In this document: positions 10,138-19,603 of the stretch, in pieces
Position numbering within the stretch: the first letter of the stretch is position 1
Layout: every line of letters starts with the position of its first letter
NCBI GenBank assembly: GCA_017302295.1
Contig: JAFLDS010000014.1
Span: forward strand, 1 to 64,000
Direction of reading: 5' to 3'
DNA from: Thauera sp.
Lineage (GTDB): Bacteria; Pseudomonadota; Gammaproteobacteria; Burkholderiales; Rhodocyclaceae
DNA length: 64,000 nt
Translations under genes and position numbers: made by a program
The notes under the pieces: model-generated
The model's input: the letters and a program-made list of their open reading frames with translations, nothing else
Told to the model about the DNA's origin: nothing
The model's database searches: none

Positions 10138-11052
10138 ATGACCCTGATTTCCGACCTTCGCCGCACGTTCGAACCTGAAAAGCCGCCGCGCGGCCTGCGT
10201 GAGCGCTCCGTGCAGTGCATGGGACCGCATGGGCTGCATCGCATGGCCTACACCGAGTGGGGCGAGCACGACAATCCGCGGGTGGTGGTCTGCGTCCATG
10301 GCCTGACGCGCAACGGGCGCGATTTCGATGATCTGGCGCGTGCGTTGGCCGCCGACTATCGCGTCATCTGTCCGGACGTGGTCGGCCGTGGCCGCAGCGA
10401 CTGGCTGGGCGTGAAGACGGACTACGGCTTTCCGGTCTATGTGCCGGACCTGATCACGCTGATCGCGCGGCTCGACGTGGAGTCGGTGCATTGGGTCGGC
10501 ACCTCCATGGGCGGGCTGATCGGCATGCTCATCGCCAGCCAGCCGCACACGCCGATCACCCGCCTCGTGCTCAACGACGTCGGTCCCGTCATCACCGCGG
10601 CGTCGTTGCAGCGCATTGGCGAATACGTCGGCAAGGCGCCGGTGTTTGCGTCGATGGCTGCGGCCGAGACTTACATACGTGAAGTCAGCGCGCCGTTCGG
10701 GCCGCTCACCGATGCACAGTGGCGTCACCTCACCCAGTACTCGGTGCGCCCGGTGCAGACCGAGACCGGCACCGGCTTCGCGATGATCTACGATCCGGGC
10801 ATCGGGGACGCCTTCCGGGCTGCGCCGGTCCAGGAGGACGTCGATCTGTGGGCCATATACGAGCGCATCGCCTGCCCGACGCTGGTCCTTCGCGGTGCGG
10901 AGTCGGATCTGCTCGAACGCGCGACGCTGGAGCAGATGGCAGCACGCGGCCCGCGCGCCAGAACGCTGGAATTTGCGGGCGTGGGGCATGCGCCGATGCT
11001 GATGGATGAAGCGCAGATCGAGGCTGTGCGGGACTTTCTGCTGACTGCCTGA
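10138..11052 (+). CDS. Alpha/beta-fold hydrolase
   Basis: Cytoplasmic hydrolase of 304 residues with the canonical fold. The oxyanion region is VVVCVHGLTRNGRDFDDLAR, the nucleophile elbow is GTSMGG (serine near residue 122), a late aspartate lies in LRGAESDLL, and the catalytic histidine is in GVGHAPML near the end. The substrate cannot be told from sequence; the closest look is to esterase or C-C bond hydrolase types. The ATG at 10138 is preferred over an in-frame GTG at 10126. The next gene starts 10 bases downstream, suggesting co-transcription. Confidence 0.88.
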   Translation: MTLISDLRRTFEPEKPPRGLRERSVQCMGPHGLHRMAYTEWGEHDNPRVVVCVHGLTRNGRDFDDLARALAADYRVICPDVVGRGRSDWLGVKTDYGFPVYVPDLITLIARLDVESVHWVGTSMGGLIGMLIASQPHTPITRLVLNDVGPVITAASLQRIGEYVGKAPVFASMAAAETYIREVSAPFGPLTDAQWRHLTQYSVRPVQTETGTGFAMIYDPGIGDAFRAAPVQEDVDLWAIYERIACPTLVLRGAESDLLERATLEQMAARGPRARTLEFAGVGHAPMLMDEAQIEAVRDFLLTA

Positions 11053-11061
11053 GAGCGCGTC

Positions 11062-11769
11062 ATGGTTTCATCGATCTTCGCCGTAATCAGCTATTCGGAT
11101 ACGTTCGCACTTTTCTGGTTTCTCGTCGCGTGGACGGGTTACGGATGGTTTTCCGAGCACAGCCGCTGGGCGCGGCACGGACTGGCAGACGTGGGCGACC
11201 GTCACCGGCTTGCCTGGGCATGGCAGATGTTGCGCCGCGAGGTGCGGATGCCCGACGCTGCCCTGGTGGGTAACCTGATGCAGAGCGTGTCCTTCTACGC
11301 CAACACCACCATCTACATCATCGCGGGCGTGCTCGCGCTGCTCGGCACGCTCGATCAGGTCATTAGTTTCACCGAGGATTTGCCCTTCGCGCGCGAGACC
11401 TCCCGCGCGCTGTGGGAGATCAAACTGGTGGTGCTGTTCGCGGTCTTCGTGTTCGCCTACTTCAAGTTCACCTGGGCGCTGCGCCAGTTCAACCTCCTCT
11501 CCATCCTCATCGGCAGCACGCCGGTGATCAAGGACGGTGACGGCAGCGATCCGAAGGAGGCCGAGATTGCCGCGCGCCGGCTGGGCAGGATCAATTCGCT
11601 CGCTGGCGACGAGTTCAACCGCGGCATCCGCGCCTACTACTTCGGCCTCGCCGCGGTGGCCTGGTTCGTCCAACCCTGGGTGTTCGTCGCACTGACGACG
11701 ATGATCGTCATCGTGCTCTACCGGCGCGACTTCACCTCACCGGCGCTGGTTGCGTTGCGCGACGACTGA
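11062..11769 (+). CDS. DUF599 family membrane protein
   Basis: Integral membrane protein of 235 residues of the DUF599 family. It has a hydrophobic N-terminal helix (FALFWFLVAWTGYGWF), two central helices (about 75-95 and 125-145), and a C-terminal pair (residues about 190-225) separated by the family segment LAGDEFNRGIRAYYFGLA. Function is unknown. It follows the alpha/beta hydrolase by 10 bases and precedes convergent rsgA. Confidence 0.85.
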   Translation: MVSSIFAVISYSDTFALFWFLVAWTGYGWFSEHSRWARHGLADVGDRHRLAWAWQMLRREVRMPDAALVGNLMQSVSFYANTTIYIIAGVLALLGTLDQVISFTEDLPFARETSRALWEIKLVVLFAVFVFAYFKFTWALRQFNLLSILIGSTPVIKDGDGSDPKEAEIAARRLGRINSLAGDEFNRGIRAYYFGLAAVAWFVQPWVFVALTTMIVIVLYRRDFTSPALVALRDD

Positions 11770-11801
11770 GGGCGCGTCGGGCGAGGGGATTTTCGCGCCG
11801 C

Positions 11802-12731
11802 CTACCAGCCGGGATTGAGCCGCTTCGCCTCGGCGATTTCGGTCCGGATGACGCGGTAGTGCTCGAAGCGCCGCGGGCTGATCGCTCCCGATTCGACCGC
11901 CGCGAGCAGGGCGCAGCCCGGTTCCGTCTCGTGGCGGCAGTCACGGAAGCGACATCGGCCCAGGAAAGGGCGGAATTCCACGAAGCTCTCCGCGAGCTCC
12001 TCGGCGCTCAGGTGCGCGAGGCCGAAGGCTTGCAGCCCGGGGCTGTCGATCAGCCATCCATCCCCGGCTACCGTCCCGCCCAGCGCATAAAGGCGGGCGA
12101 AGGTGGTGGTGTGTTTGCCGGTGTCCAGCGCCGTCGAGATCTCGCGCGTGGCAGCGTTCGCTTCGGGGATCAGCGCATTCGTCAGCGTGGATTTGCCCAT
12201 GCCCGACTGGCCGACCAGAATCGACCGCGTGCCGGCCAGGCGCTGGCGCAGGTTGTCCGCGCCTGCGAGCGCCGACAGCTCGACGACCTCGTAGCCCAGC
12301 GTCCGGAAAGGGGCGAGCTGGGCGCGCGCCTGATCCAGGCGGTCGGTCAGGTCCGCCTTGTTGAGCACGATGAACGGGGTGATGTCCTGGCTCTCGGCGG
12401 CTGCGATGCAGCGCGAGATCAGCAGGTCGGAGAAGCCGGGCTCGGTGGCGACAACGATGGCGACGTGGCTCAGGTTGGCGGCGATCAGCTTCTCGCGGAA
12501 GGCGTCCGAGCGCCACAGTAGGTTGCGACGTGGCAGCAATGCTTCGATGACACCCTGGCCTTCGCCGGCCGGCAGCACCTTCACTTCGTCGCCGCAGGCG
12601 TAGCTGGTCTTCTTGCCGCGGGTGGTGCACTGCAGCCGTTCGGATGCGGTGGCCACCTCGTAATGGCGACCGAACGAGGCGACGATGACGCCGTCCACGC
12701 CATCGCCGCGCTTGCCCTTGGGCCGGCTCAT
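11802..12731 (-). CDS. rsgA: Ribosome small-subunit-dependent GTPase A
   Basis: GTPase that checks late maturation of the 30S subunit. The 309-residue product has an N-terminal OB fold, then a circularly permuted GTPase domain: NKADL (G4) near residue 120 comes before the P-loop GQSGMGKST (G1) near 173. A C-terminal zinc-binding segment (CRFRDCRHETEPGC near 257-270) follows. All of these are family hallmarks. Its ATG shares one base with the stop of the upstream M48 peptidase gene (TGATG), so the pair is translationally coupled. In many betaproteobacteria the orn gene is also close, as here. Confidence 0.95.
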   Translation of the reverse strand: MSRPKGKRGDGVDGVIVASFGRHYEVATASERLQCTTRGKKTSYACGDEVKVLPAGEGQGVIEALLPRRNLLWRSDAFREKLIAANLSHVAIVVATEPGFSDLLISRCIAAAESQDITPFIVLNKADLTDRLDQARAQLAPFRTLGYEVVELSALAGADNLRQRLAGTRSILVGQSGMGKSTLTNALIPEANAATREISTALDTGKHTTTFARLYALGGTVAGDGWLIDSPGLQAFGLAHLSAEELAESFVEFRPFLGRCRFRDCRHETEPGCALLAAVESGAISPRRFEHYRVIRTEIAEAKRLNPGW

Positions 12732-13990
12732 CAGCGCAGCGCCTGCAGTCTGGCCACGCGCAGTGCGGCTGGCGGGTGCGAGTCGAAGAAGCGCGAATAC
12801 AGCGGATCGGGCGTCAGCGTGGAGGCGTTGTCGCGATAGAGCTTGACCAGGGCCGCAACCAGGTCGGCAGCGCGCGTCTGGCGCGCGGCGTAGGCGTCGG
12901 CCTCGTACTCATGCACGCGCGACCAGTAGCTGGCGAGCGGCGACAGCACGAAGGTGAACGCGGGAAGAACGAGGAAAAACAGGGCGAGCGCGGTCGCCGT
13001 GTCGGTGGCGCTGGCGCCGAGGCCATGGAAGAACCAGGCCTGCTGCATGAGCCAGCCGAGCAGCGCGAGCAGGCCCAGGGTCATCGGCGCAAGCAGCGCC
13101 ATGCGCTTGAGGATGTGGCGGTGGCGGAAGTGGCCGAGCTCGTGGGCGAGCACGGCCTCGACTTCTTCCGGGCTGAGCTTGTCGAGCAGGGTGTCGAAGA
13201 AGACGATGCGCTTGGCGGCGCCAAAGCCGGTGAAATAGGCGTTGCCGTGCGCCGAGCGGCGGGAGCCGTCCATCACGAACAGACCTTTCGATTGGAAGCC
13301 ACAGCGCGCGAGCAGGGCTTCGACGCGGGCCTTGAGCGCGGGGTCCGCAAGCGGGGTGAACTTGTTGAACAGCGGGGCGATGAAGGTGGGCCAGATCAGC
13401 ATGACCAGCACGTTGAAGAAAAGCCAGAAGGCCCACACCCAGAACCACCATAGGTCGCCCATCGCGCCCATCAGCCAGAGCACGAAGGCGAGCAGCGGCA
13501 AGCCGATCACCGCCGCGAGCGCCGCTTCCTTCGACGTGTCGGCGACGAACAGGGCGGCGGTCATGCGGTTGAAGCCGAAGCGCTTCTCGATGCCGAAGGT
13601 GCGGTACAGCACGGCGGGCAGGTCCACGACCCAGCCGATCACCGAGATCGAGGCCAGCAGGGCAACCCCGTGCGCGAGACTTCCCGCGCTGAAGACCGCC
13701 GCCCACGCCGAGTGCAAGGTCTGCAGGCCGCCGCCGAGCGTCAGCGCCAGCACCAGCAGCGCACCGACCAGCGTCGCCGTCATCGCCAGTCGGGTGCGTG
13801 CCTGGGTGTAGTCGGCGGCGCGCTGGTGTGAGGGCAGGGGGATCGCAGTGGCAAAGGCTGCCGGAACCTGGTCGCGATGGGCCGCAACGTGGCGGATCTG
13901 GCGGCGCATCAGCACGGTCTTCATGACGACGCTGGAAATCAGCAGCGCGACGAAGGCCAGGCTCAGGATGCTCGCGTGGTCGAAAGGCAT
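12731..13990 (-). CDS. M48 family metallopeptidase (Ste24-like)
   Basis: Membrane zinc endopeptidase of 419 residues. It has helices at the N-terminus (about 8-28) and around 70-90, 105-125, 155-175 and 180-200, then the zinc site AHELGH near residue 280 and a downstream glutamate in EYEADAYAARQT. This layout matches Ste24/CAAX-type M48B proteases. The bacterial substrate is unknown, possibly misfolded membrane proteins. It is coupled to rsgA by a one-base stop/start overlap and reads away from orn. Confidence 0.92.
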   Translation of the reverse strand: MPFDHASILSLAFVALLISSVVMKTVLMRRQIRHVAAHRDQVPAAFATAIPLPSHQRAADYTQARTRLAMTATLVGALLVLALTLGGGLQTLHSAWAAVFSAGSLAHGVALLASISVIGWVVDLPAVLYRTFGIEKRFGFNRMTAALFVADTSKEAALAAVIGLPLLAFVLWLMGAMGDLWWFWVWAFWLFFNVLVMLIWPTFIAPLFNKFTPLADPALKARVEALLARCGFQSKGLFVMDGSRRSAHGNAYFTGFGAAKRIVFFDTLLDKLSPEEVEAVLAHELGHFRHRHILKRMALLAPMTLGLLALLGWLMQQAWFFHGLGASATDTATALALFFLVLPAFTFVLSPLASYWSRVHEYEADAYAARQTRAADLVAALVKLYRDNASTLTPDPLYSRFFDSHPPAALRVARLQALR

Positions 13991-14218
13991 GTTTGCTCGG
14001 TGTAAAGGGCTTGCAGTGAACGAAGCAGGCTGGAGGGGCTTGCAGTGGAAACCGGATGATGCGCGGGCTGCAGGGATCCGCGTCTGCGCCGTTCGGGACG
14101 ATGCGCGTGAAACAGGATGCCTGCCCGATGTGACACAATCGCGCCGCTGAAGGTTTCCCTTCGTCGGCTATCGGCCGGAAACCCTCTTTCTATGGGCATT
14201 GCAGACAGGCGCAAAATT

Positions 14219-14767
14219 ATGGCACAGGACTCGAAGCACCTGATATGGCTGGACATGGAGATGACCGGCCTGGAACCCGACCGTGACCGCATCATCGAGA
14301 TCGCGGTGGTCATCACCAACGAGCAGCTCGAAACGATCGCCGAGGCGCCGGTGATTGTCGTCCATCAGCCCGACGAAGTGCTCGACGGCATGGACGACTG
14401 GAACAAGAGCACTCACGGCAAGTCGGGCCTGATCGAGCGCGTCCGCGCATCGACGGTGAGCGAGGCAGAGGCCGAGGCGCAGATGATTGCCTTTCTGCAG
14501 GAGTGGGTGCCGGCGCGCACTTCCCCGATGTGCGGCAACTCGGTGTGCCAGGACCGACGCTTCCTCGCGCGCTGGATGCCGAAGTTCGAAGCGTGGTTTC
14601 ACTACCGCAACCTCGACGTGTCCACGTTGAAGGAGCTCGCCAAGCGCTGGCGCCCGGCGGTGTACGGCGCGCTGTCGAAGAAGGGCGCGCACACCGCGCT
14701 GTCGGACATCCAGGAGTCGATCGACGAGCTGCGCCACTACCGCGACAACTTCCTGCGCCTGGATTGA
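14219..14767 (+). CDS. orn: Oligoribonuclease
   Basis: 3'-5' exoribonuclease that degrades di- to pentaribonucleotides, including pGpG from cyclic-di-GMP turnover. The ATG at 14219 gives 182 residues, starting [18 protein letters not shown] with the first DEDDh acidic pair. Further motifs are [14 protein letters not shown] and [14 protein letters not shown], the latter holding the catalytic histidine and last aspartate. Length equals the family norm. Longer starts upstream lack family similarity. Confidence 0.96.
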   Translation: MAQDSKHLIWLDMEMTGLEPDRDRIIEIAVVITNEQLETIAEAPVIVVHQPDEVLDGMDDWNKSTHGKSGLIERVRASTVSEAEAEAQMIAFLQEWVPARTSPMCGNSVCQDRRFLARWMPKFEAWFHYRNLDVSTLKELAKRWRPAVYGALSKKGAHTALSDIQESIDELRHYRDNFLRLD

Positions 14768-14819
14768 AGGCTGGCCAGGTACGCCATCCGGCGACAGCCC
14801 GGCCCGAGCTTGGGCATCC

Positions 14820-16466
14820 TCAGCCGGGTGTGCGCCGATAGAGGCGGAAAGTCTCCAGCTGCTTGCCACCGCCGCGGCGATAGTCCCAGATCACGCGCCA
14901 CTCGGGCGCCAGCTCAGTCGTGTCGATGCGGCGGTTGTCGTGCACGAGCAGCAGCGAGCAGGGCGTCGAGTCGTCCTGCACCGGGACGGTGCGGATGCCG
15001 GCGAAGTAGTCGAGAGAGCTGCGCAGCGCGTCGGGTAGCCCGGTCGTCGCGATGCAGTCGACGACCTCGCCGGCGACCGCGCCTTCCAGCGACTTCATCA
15101 CCGGCCGATAGCTGCGCCCGTGATCGAACCAGGGCATCAGCAAGGTAACAGCCAGGCACCAAAGCATTGTCATGCCCAGGGCCCAGTTCGACGGACTGCG
15201 CGACGAGTTGCGCGGCAGGCGCCAGACGAGCAGCAGCCAAAAGACGGTGATCAGGACGCCGATGGACAACTGCATTGCGCTGCCGTGCAGGACGAAATCC
15301 GGCGCAACGCGGTTTGCATGGCGGGCGAGCCCGGGAGGCCACGAGTAGGCCTGCGCGGTCCAGGCGAGCCAGATGAGCAAGCCGAACACCGCGAAGGTCA
15401 TGACCCCGAACCAGTCGAACGCGTTGGCTGCGCCGCGTCGCAGCGTCGGCACGCCGCCGGCCGCCAGCAGCGCCAGCGGCGGGAGCAGCGGCAGCATGGA
15501 GCTGGGCGAGAGTTCGCCGGTGAGGCTGACCCAGGCCAGCGTGAGCACCGCCGAAAGCAGCGGCAGGAGCAGCGGGAGGGCGCCGAGCTGGCGTCGCCCG
15601 CGCCACAGCGCCCAGAGCGCGATCGGCCACAGCGGCCAGGTGAACCAGCCCAGGAGCTCGACCAGCTTGTTCAGGTCGCGTGCCGCGATCGGTCCGGAAG
15701 CCAGCTCGCGCCAGGTCGTCTTGAGCCAGAGCGCATAGGCTTCCGGCTGCAGCAGATGGATCGCGACGGGCCATAGCGCGCCCAGGCCGAGCGCGATCGA
15801 CAGTCCGAGCAGCAGTCCGCCGCTGGCATGGGGTGTGCGGCAGTCGCGGCTCAAGGTCAGGGCCAGCGGCAGCAGAGGCATGGTCAGCAGCGCGGCCGGC
15901 ACGCCGCCGGCAAGAAAGGCGAGCGCTGCGCCGATGCCGGCGGTGATGCTGCCCTTGGCGGGCTGCTGCGGCACTTTCGCCAGGCCGTAAAGGGTCAGCG
16001 CCAGCATGGCGACCACCGCGATCATGGGCTGGGTCTCGTGCGCATGCAGGACGAGCCCCAGCGTGCCGAGCGTCAGCATGGCGGCGGGGGTGCGCGCTGG
16101 CCGGCCATAGAGTGACTCCGCTGCGCGCGCGGTGCAGTAGACAGTCGCGGCGGTGAACAGGGCCGTGGCGATTCGGGCACCGTCATGTGGCGCAAGGACG
16201 GGGCTGGTGGCGAGCGCGGTCAATGCCGCGAACCAGTAGTACAGCGGAGGGTAGGCGGCGAACGGTTCGCCCGCCAGCTGGGGAAACAGCAAACCTTCGC
16301 CGCGCAGCATCGACCACACCGGCCCGAAGTGGCGCGCGTCGTCGCCGCGCCAGGGATCGTGCCCGGTCAGCCCGACGAGCAGATACAGGCCGACCAGCAG
16401 CGTGATACCCAGGGTGCCGTAGATGCGGCGCTGCAGCAGGGAGGTCGGTCGGGGATCGGTGATCAT
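14820..16466 (-). CDS. GT39/ArnT-like membrane glycosyltransferase
   Basis: Polytopic inner-membrane protein of 548 residues related to the GT39/ArnT dolichyl- or undecaprenyl-phosphate sugar transferases. The first loop contains GHDPWRGDDARHFGP with the catalytic-type aspartate, and YPPLYYWFAAL follows, a pattern of this family. Around 11-12 hydrophobic helices follow, then a soluble C-terminal domain of about 120 residues ending in ETFRLYRRTPG. Such enzymes transfer a lipid-linked sugar to lipid A or other periplasmic acceptors; the acceptor here is unknown. It stands alone and is convergent with orn. Confidence 0.85.
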   Translation of the reverse strand: MITDPRPTSLLQRRIYGTLGITLLVGLYLLVGLTGHDPWRGDDARHFGPVWSMLRGEGLLFPQLAGEPFAAYPPLYYWFAALTALATSPVLAPHDGARIATALFTAATVYCTARAAESLYGRPARTPAAMLTLGTLGLVLHAHETQPMIAVVAMLALTLYGLAKVPQQPAKGSITAGIGAALAFLAGGVPAALLTMPLLPLALTLSRDCRTPHASGGLLLGLSIALGLGALWPVAIHLLQPEAYALWLKTTWRELASGPIAARDLNKLVELLGWFTWPLWPIALWALWRGRRQLGALPLLLPLLSAVLTLAWVSLTGELSPSSMLPLLPPLALLAAGGVPTLRRGAANAFDWFGVMTFAVFGLLIWLAWTAQAYSWPPGLARHANRVAPDFVLHGSAMQLSIGVLITVFWLLLVWRLPRNSSRSPSNWALGMTMLWCLAVTLLMPWFDHGRSYRPVMKSLEGAVAGEVVDCIATTGLPDALRSSLDYFAGIRTVPVQDDSTPCSLLLVHDNRRIDTTELAPEWRVIWDYRRGGGKQLETFRLYRRTPG

Positions 16467-16608
16467 GCGTGGTGTGAGCGGGCTCGGCGGGTTGATCGAT
16501 GGCAGTGTGCCGATTCTAGAGCCTGTGCGGTGCCCGGCGCATCAGCGCGATGCCCGCGGCACCAGCTTCGCGGGCCATGGTGGCGTGAGCGCGCTGCGCG
16601 TGGAAAAC

Positions 16609-16634
16609 AAAAAAGGCAGCCGAGGCTGCCTTTT
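16609..16634 (-). terminator. Rho-independent terminator after rpmE
   Basis: An 8-bp stem (AAGGCAGC with GCTGCCTT) and a 4-base loop, with an A run on the plus strand that becomes the U tract of a minus-strand transcript. It lies about 45 bases downstream of the rpmE stop. Confidence 0.85.
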
Positions 16635-16678
16635 CCGAACGCGCGCCCACCGGGGGCGCCACGTGTCGCAAGGACGGA

Positions 16679-16897
16679 TCAGCTGCGGCCCTGGACGTTG
16701 CCGTACTTCTGGCGGAAGCGCTCGACGCGACCGGCGGTATCGACGATCTTCTGCTTGCCGGTGTAGAACGGGTGGCAGGCCGCGCACACTTCGACGTGCA
16801 GCTCGGGCTTGGAGATCGTGGAACGGGTCTTGAACACGTTGCCGCAGGAGCAGGTCACGTTCACTTCGATGTACTTCGGATGGATGTCCGCTTGCAT
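16679..16897 (-). CDS. rpmE: 50S ribosomal protein L31, zinc-binding (C+) form
   Basis: Structural protein of the large ribosomal subunit, at the bridge to the 30S head. The 72-residue product begins MQADIHPKY and carries the cysteines of the zinc form (CSCG near residue 16 and [12 protein letters not shown] near 37). It is therefore the zinc-containing paralogue that zinc-starved cells normally replace with the C- form. No Zur box was recognised. A good terminator follows the gene. Confidence 0.97.
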   Translation of the reverse strand: MQADIHPKYIEVNVTCSCGNVFKTRSTISKPELHVEVCAACHPFYTGKQKIVDTAGRVERFRQKYGNVQGRS

Positions 16898-17001
16898 GGC
16901 TGTTTCCTGGTTCGTGCGGGCGGCGAATGTGACCGCCCTGATTTGAAGAATCCGGGATTATCCGCGCCCTTGTCAAACAAGGCAAGTCCCCGCTGATGCC
17001 G

Positions 17002-17035
17002 GAGAGCGCGCGATCGAATACAATCGCGCGCTCTC
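17002..17035. repeat. Perfect 13-bp inverted repeat upstream of dusC
   Basis: Arms GAGAGCGCGCGAT (17002-17014) and ATCGCGCGCTCTC (17023-17035) are separated by 8 bases (CGAATACA). A TACAAT -10-like hexamer sits across the loop and right arm. It lies 36 bases upstream of the dusC start, so it could be an operator or a stable hairpin in the leader. It is not followed by a T tract, so it is not an intrinsic terminator. Confidence 0.75.
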
Positions 17036-17070
17036 GTAACGACCCGGCTGGCGGGCAGGAGAACAACGAG

Positions 17071-18081
17071 GTGCGTCTGCTGCTGGCGCCAATGGAAGGT
17101 TTGCTCGACGATGTGCTGCGCGCGGTGGTCACGCCTCGCGGCGGGTATGACTACGCCGTCACGGAGTTCGCGCGGGTGTCCGGCACCCTGCTGCCCGAGC
17201 GTTTTTTCCGCCGCCTCGCCCCTGAACTCGACAGCGCCGGCCGCACGACAGGCGGTACGCCGGTGCGGGTGCAGCTGCTCGGCTCGGATCCGTCGTGCAT
17301 GGCCGACAACGCGGCGCAACTTGCGCGCCTCGCGCCCGCCGGTATCGACCTGAACTTCGGCTGCCCTGCGCCCACCGTCAATCGCCATCGCGGCGGGGCG
17401 GTGCTGCTGGACGAACCCGAGCTGGTACATGCCATCGCGCGCGCCGTCCGGCGTGCCCTGCCCGACGGAATGCCGCTGTCGGCCAAGATGCGGCTGGGCG
17501 TGAACGACGCGGGGCGTGCGATCGAGTGCGCGCACGCGCTGGCCGATGGCGGCGCGCAGACGCTGGTCGTGCATGCGCGGACCAAGCGCGACGGCTACCG
17601 TCCCCCGGCGCACTGGGTGTGGGTTGGTCGCATCGCCGATGCGGTGCGGGTGCCGGTGGTGGCCAACGGCGAGGTGTGGTCCGCCGCCCAGTGGCAGCGG
17701 TGCCGGGCCGAGTCGGGCGTCGCCGACGTGATGCTCGGCCGCGGCGCGGTGGCCGACCCCTTCCTTGCGTCCCGCATTCGCGCCGGAGCGCTCGACGAGC
17801 CCGACGAGGCCTTGCGGGAGGCCGAATGGGCGGTCCTGAAGGAAATGCTCGGCGATTTTCGCGAGCGCGTGCTGCGCAAGGTCGCCGTCCGCCATGCGCC
17901 GGGGCGCATCAAGCAATGGCTCAACCTGCTGCGGCGCAACTTTCCCCAGGCCGAACTGCTCTATGGCCGCATCCGCGGCCTGGCCCGGCTGGCGGACATC
18001 GATCGCGTGTTTCTCGCCTCCGGCATCCGTATCGCCCCGGTTCTCCCGCCGCTTCAAACGACGCTCAGGAAGGCTGCATGA
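17071..18081 (+). CDS. dusC: tRNA-dihydrouridine(16) synthase DusC
   Basis: FMN enzyme that reduces U16 in the tRNA D-loop. The product (336 residues) opens RLLLAPMEGLLDDVLRAV, contains the catalytic cysteine in DLNFGCPAPTVNRHRGGA (near residue 98), HARTKRDGYRPP, a phosphate-binding VANGEVW, and RIKQWLNLLRRNF, all DusC-type motifs. I chose the GTG at 17071 because it is preceded by AGGAGA at 17057-17062 and fits the family N-terminus; an in-frame ATG at 16996 would add 25 unrelated residues. It overlaps the next gene by an ATGA. Confidence 0.92.
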   Translation: MRLLLAPMEGLLDDVLRAVVTPRGGYDYAVTEFARVSGTLLPERFFRRLAPELDSAGRTTGGTPVRVQLLGSDPSCMADNAAQLARLAPAGIDLNFGCPAPTVNRHRGGAVLLDEPELVHAIARAVRRALPDGMPLSAKMRLGVNDAGRAIECAHALADGGAQTLVVHARTKRDGYRPPAHWVWVGRIADAVRVPVVANGEVWSAAQWQRCRAESGVADVMLGRGAVADPFLASRIRAGALDEPDEALREAEWAVLKEMLGDFRERVLRKVAVRHAPGRIKQWLNLLRRNFPQAELLYGRIRGLARLADIDRVFLASGIRIAPVLPPLQTTLRKAA

Positions 18082-18749
18082 GCTACGCGAACTCCACCAT
18101 TCCGGTCAGCGCCCAGCAGGGCGTCCATGAGAATCTGGCGCGCGTCGTCGCCCGGCATCTGGCCGAACCCTTCCGCAAGCCGATCGCCGATTACAACCGC
18201 AGCGCCCTCGACGTGTCGCTGGCTGGGTGGGACGGGCAGGCGCCGCTGATCCTCGACGCGGGCTGCGGCGTCGGTCACAGCACGATACAGCTCGCCCGCG
18301 CGCATCCGGAGAGCTGGGTCATCGGCGTCGACCAGTCGGAGGATCGCCTGCAGCGCCGCAAGCCTTATCCCGATGCGCTGCTGCCGCGGAATATGGTGTT
18401 CGTGCGCGCAGACCTGGTCGACTACTGGCGTCTGCTCGACGAGGCCGGCCTGCGGCTTGCGCGGCACTACATCCTTTATCCCAATCCGTGGCCCAAGATC
18501 GGGCATCTGGCGCGACGCTGGCATGCGCATCCGGTTTTCCCGTGGATTCCGCGCCTCGGTGGGCGCCTCGAGTGTCGCAGCAACTGGCGCGTCTATATTG
18601 AAGAGATGGCATTTGCGCTGGGCCTCGCGGTGGGGCGGGAAGTGCCCTGGGAAGCGTTCGAGGCGTCCGTGCCTCTGACACCGTTCGAGCGCAAGTATCG
18701 TGATTCGGGCCAGGTGCTGTACCGGCTCGTCATCGACCTCCCGGCCTAG
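18078..18749 (+). CDS. TrmB-like SAM-dependent methyltransferase
   Basis: Class I methyltransferase of 223 residues. Motif I is LILDAGCGVGHSTIQLA (near residue 57), followed by VIGVDQSEDRL. The segment YPNPWPKIGHLARRWHAHP resembles the FPDPWPK signature of TrmB, the tRNA guanine-46 N7 methyltransferase, but downstream sequence diverges. Its start overlaps the dusC stop (ATGA), so the two are coupled and may both act on tRNA. Whether it is the genuine m7G46 enzyme or a paralogue with another substrate cannot be settled here. Confidence 0.85.
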   Translation: MSYANSTIPVSAQQGVHENLARVVARHLAEPFRKPIADYNRSALDVSLAGWDGQAPLILDAGCGVGHSTIQLARAHPESWVIGVDQSEDRLQRRKPYPDALLPRNMVFVRADLVDYWRLLDEAGLRLARHYILYPNPWPKIGHLARRWHAHPVFPWIPRLGGRLECRSNWRVYIEEMAFALGLAVGREVPWEAFEASVPLTPFERKYRDSGQVLYRLVIDLPA

Positions 18750-18815
18750 ACCGAGATTCCGCTTGCCCCGGCGCGCCCGATGGGCCACGCTGCAACCCAT
18801 TTCCGGAGATCGAAC

Positions 18816-19595
18816 ATGAATGAGTCCCTTGCCGCCGGCGCGCCCGCCGAGAATCCGCTGCTGATGAGCGACGAGGCCTTCGAGGCGCTCGAGGAAATCC
18901 TGACGTCGGACATCGTTCCCGAGGATTGCATGGATCTCGAGATGCTCGATGGTTTTCTCGCCGGCGTGCTGCTGTCGCCGCAGGTGATTCCAGTCGACCG
19001 CTGGCTGCCGGCGGTGTGGTCGGCGCACGAGGACGGCGTGAGCTTCGGTTCCGGCAGCGGCGTGCAGCGGGCGATCCGGCTCGTGCTGTCGTATTACAAC
19101 GAGATGGCGACTACGCTCGGCCTGGACGAGGAGGAGGAAGCCTGCTGGGAGCCGTTCTGCTTCGCCATTTCGGACGGCGATACGCTCAAGCTGGGTGACG
19201 AATGGATCGAGGGCTTCGCCCAGGGGCTCGAGCTGTGGCCGCAGGGCTGGGAGCAGGGGCTGTCGGAAGACAGCATCGAGGCGGTTCAGGCCACGCTCGA
19301 CGAAGTGCTCGCGCCCTGGCGGCCGGTCGAAAGCGACGAGGAAGGCGGGCCGGACGGGCCCTCGCTGGCCGACGGCGAAGCCGACGACGAAATCCGCCTG
19401 GGGTGGCTGGCCGCAGTGGGCGAAGGCGTCAACGACATCTTCTCGCACTGGCGAGATGTCGGCCTCGCCGCGCCGCAGCCGGTGGCGATCGAGTTGCCGC
19501 AGACGGTGGCGAAGAGCGGTCCGGGGCGCAATGATCCCTGCCCGTGCGGGAGCGGCAAGAAGTACAAGAAGTGCTGCGGCGCCCTGAACGGCTGA
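18816..19595 (+). CDS. YecA/UPF0149 family protein with C-terminal SEC-C motif
   Basis: Cytoplasmic protein of 259 residues. Residues about 20-190 form the UPF0149 helical domain ([20 protein letters not shown] is a family signature), with an acidic linker. The C-terminus [18 protein letters not shown] is a zinc-binding SEC-C motif like that of SecA. E. coli YecA/AscA of this type binds ribosomes and works beside SecA; the same role here is inference. The ATG at 18816 follows GGAG. The YkgJ-type gene starts 8 bases after its stop, so they are likely co-transcribed. Confidence 0.9.
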   Translation: MNESLAAGAPAENPLLMSDEAFEALEEILTSDIVPEDCMDLEMLDGFLAGVLLSPQVIPVDRWLPAVWSAHEDGVSFGSGSGVQRAIRLVLSYYNEMATTLGLDEEEEACWEPFCFAISDGDTLKLGDEWIEGFAQGLELWPQGWEQGLSEDSIEAVQATLDEVLAPWRPVESDEEGGPDGPSLADGEADDEIRLGWLAAVGEGVNDIFSHWRDVGLAAPQPVAIELPQTVAKSGPGRNDPCPCGSGKKYKKCCGALNG

Positions 19596-19603
19596 GGGTG
19601 TCG

